From: Deinococcota bacterium
Lineage (GTDB): Bacteria > Deinococcota > Deinococci > Deinococcales > Trueperaceae
Reading direction: 5' to 3'
NCBI GenBank assembly: GCA_963170125.1
Contig: CAUJFI010000004.1
Coordinates: 1 to 43,209 of the forward strand
Length of the DNA stretch: 43,209 nucleotides
Every line of letters begins with the position of its first letter. Position 1 is the first letter of the stretch. The notes under the pieces were generated by a model. The model was not told the origin of the DNA, searched no databases, and was given only the letters and a program-made list of their open reading frames with translations. This document shows, piece after piece, positions 43,086 through 43,209 of the stretch. The position numbers and the translations under genes are program-made.

Positions 43086-43092
43086 ACCCGGA

Positions 43093-43209
43093 TCAGTTCG
43101 TCGGGAGCTGCGAGAGCTGGTCGTCGAGGATCAGGTTCGCCTCGCCGTTCAGGAGCTCGAGGGTGTTGGCGACGTCGTCGCCATCGGTGATGGCCGCCAG
43201 CGCGGAAGC
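43093..43209 (-). CDS. 3' end of a second, nearly identical binding protein gene (partial)
   Basis: The minus strand from the window edge to the TGA at 43093 encodes 38 residues identical to the C terminus of the binding protein at 41646-42995, ending LSQLPTN. The DNA differs at two codons, both synonymous (a Leu codon CTC/CTG and a Ser codon TCT/TCG). The rest of the gene lies outside the window. The pair is convergent, separated by the 41-bp hairpin. Confidence 0.8.
   Translation of the reverse strand, partial: ASALAAITDGDDVANTLELLNGEANLILDDQLSQLPTN

Noticed and set aside
42879..43209. Inverted repeat as a pure assembly fold-back
   Set aside because: The arms differ at five positions, with synonymous changes in the coding parts, which a fold-back of one molecule would not produce. 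A chimera of two strains is not fully excluded.

Overview
The window is GC-rich bacterial chromosome with tightly packed genes and no rRNA, tRNA, CRISPR array or recognisable transposase. Several features point to a member of the Deinococcota, possibly a Truepera-like lineage: a Ro60/Rsr orthologue with a Y-RNA-like element just upstream, a branched-chain 2-oxo acid dehydrogenase operon, a Thermus-type TrmN methyltransferase, and at least five genes whose start codon lies 6-7 nt after a TAnnnT -10 box (leaderless mRNAs). The taxonomic placement is inference.

Region 1 (1-10.3 kb, all minus strand) is the accessory-looking part. In transcription order it holds a SARP/BTAD-type regulator, two unrecognised proteins, and a very large sensor-type protein: trypsin-like protease, STAND-type NTPase, one membrane segment and a long WD40-like beta-propeller region. 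That protein is split by a frameshift near 5.72 kb. Next come a small exported protein, a candidate Y RNA, and rsr (TROVE plus vWA domains). Stop/start overlaps of 4 nt join four of these genes. This is the best candidate for an undescribed system: a protease-NTPase-propeller sensor module leading into an RNA quality-control module.

Region 2 (10.4-22.2 kb) is mostly housekeeping: a GNAT acetyltransferase converging on uvrC, the E1-alpha/E1-beta/E2 genes of a 2-oxo acid dehydrogenase, a small membrane protein, citrate synthase with a strong hairpin terminator, a membrane-anchored alpha/beta hydrolase coupled to purA, and a class I amidotransferase-like C26 hydrolase.

Region 3 (22.2-27.3 kb) carries msrC coupled to a half-length VOC protein, then an aromatic amino acid operon (DAHP synthase, prephenate dehydrogenase and a small unknown). 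A 25-codon leader peptide containing YDYSYAYPF precedes it, followed by mutually exclusive hairpins, which looks like an attenuator. A thiolase follows on the opposite strand.

Region 4 (27.4-39.2 kb) is a cell envelope and division block (ftsK, mreD, a PBP2 gene and minC in one direction), a GAF-GGDEF diguanylate cyclase, and an operon of trmN, a degenerate M23 peptidase-like protein and an AI-2E-family permease.

Region 5 (39.3 kb to the end) is a sugar-type ABC importer (two permeases and a binding protein, no ATPase). The window closes in a 331-bp inverted duplication. The last 38 codons of the binding protein reappear on the minus strand with only synonymous differences, and a 41-bp near-perfect hairpin lies between the two copies.
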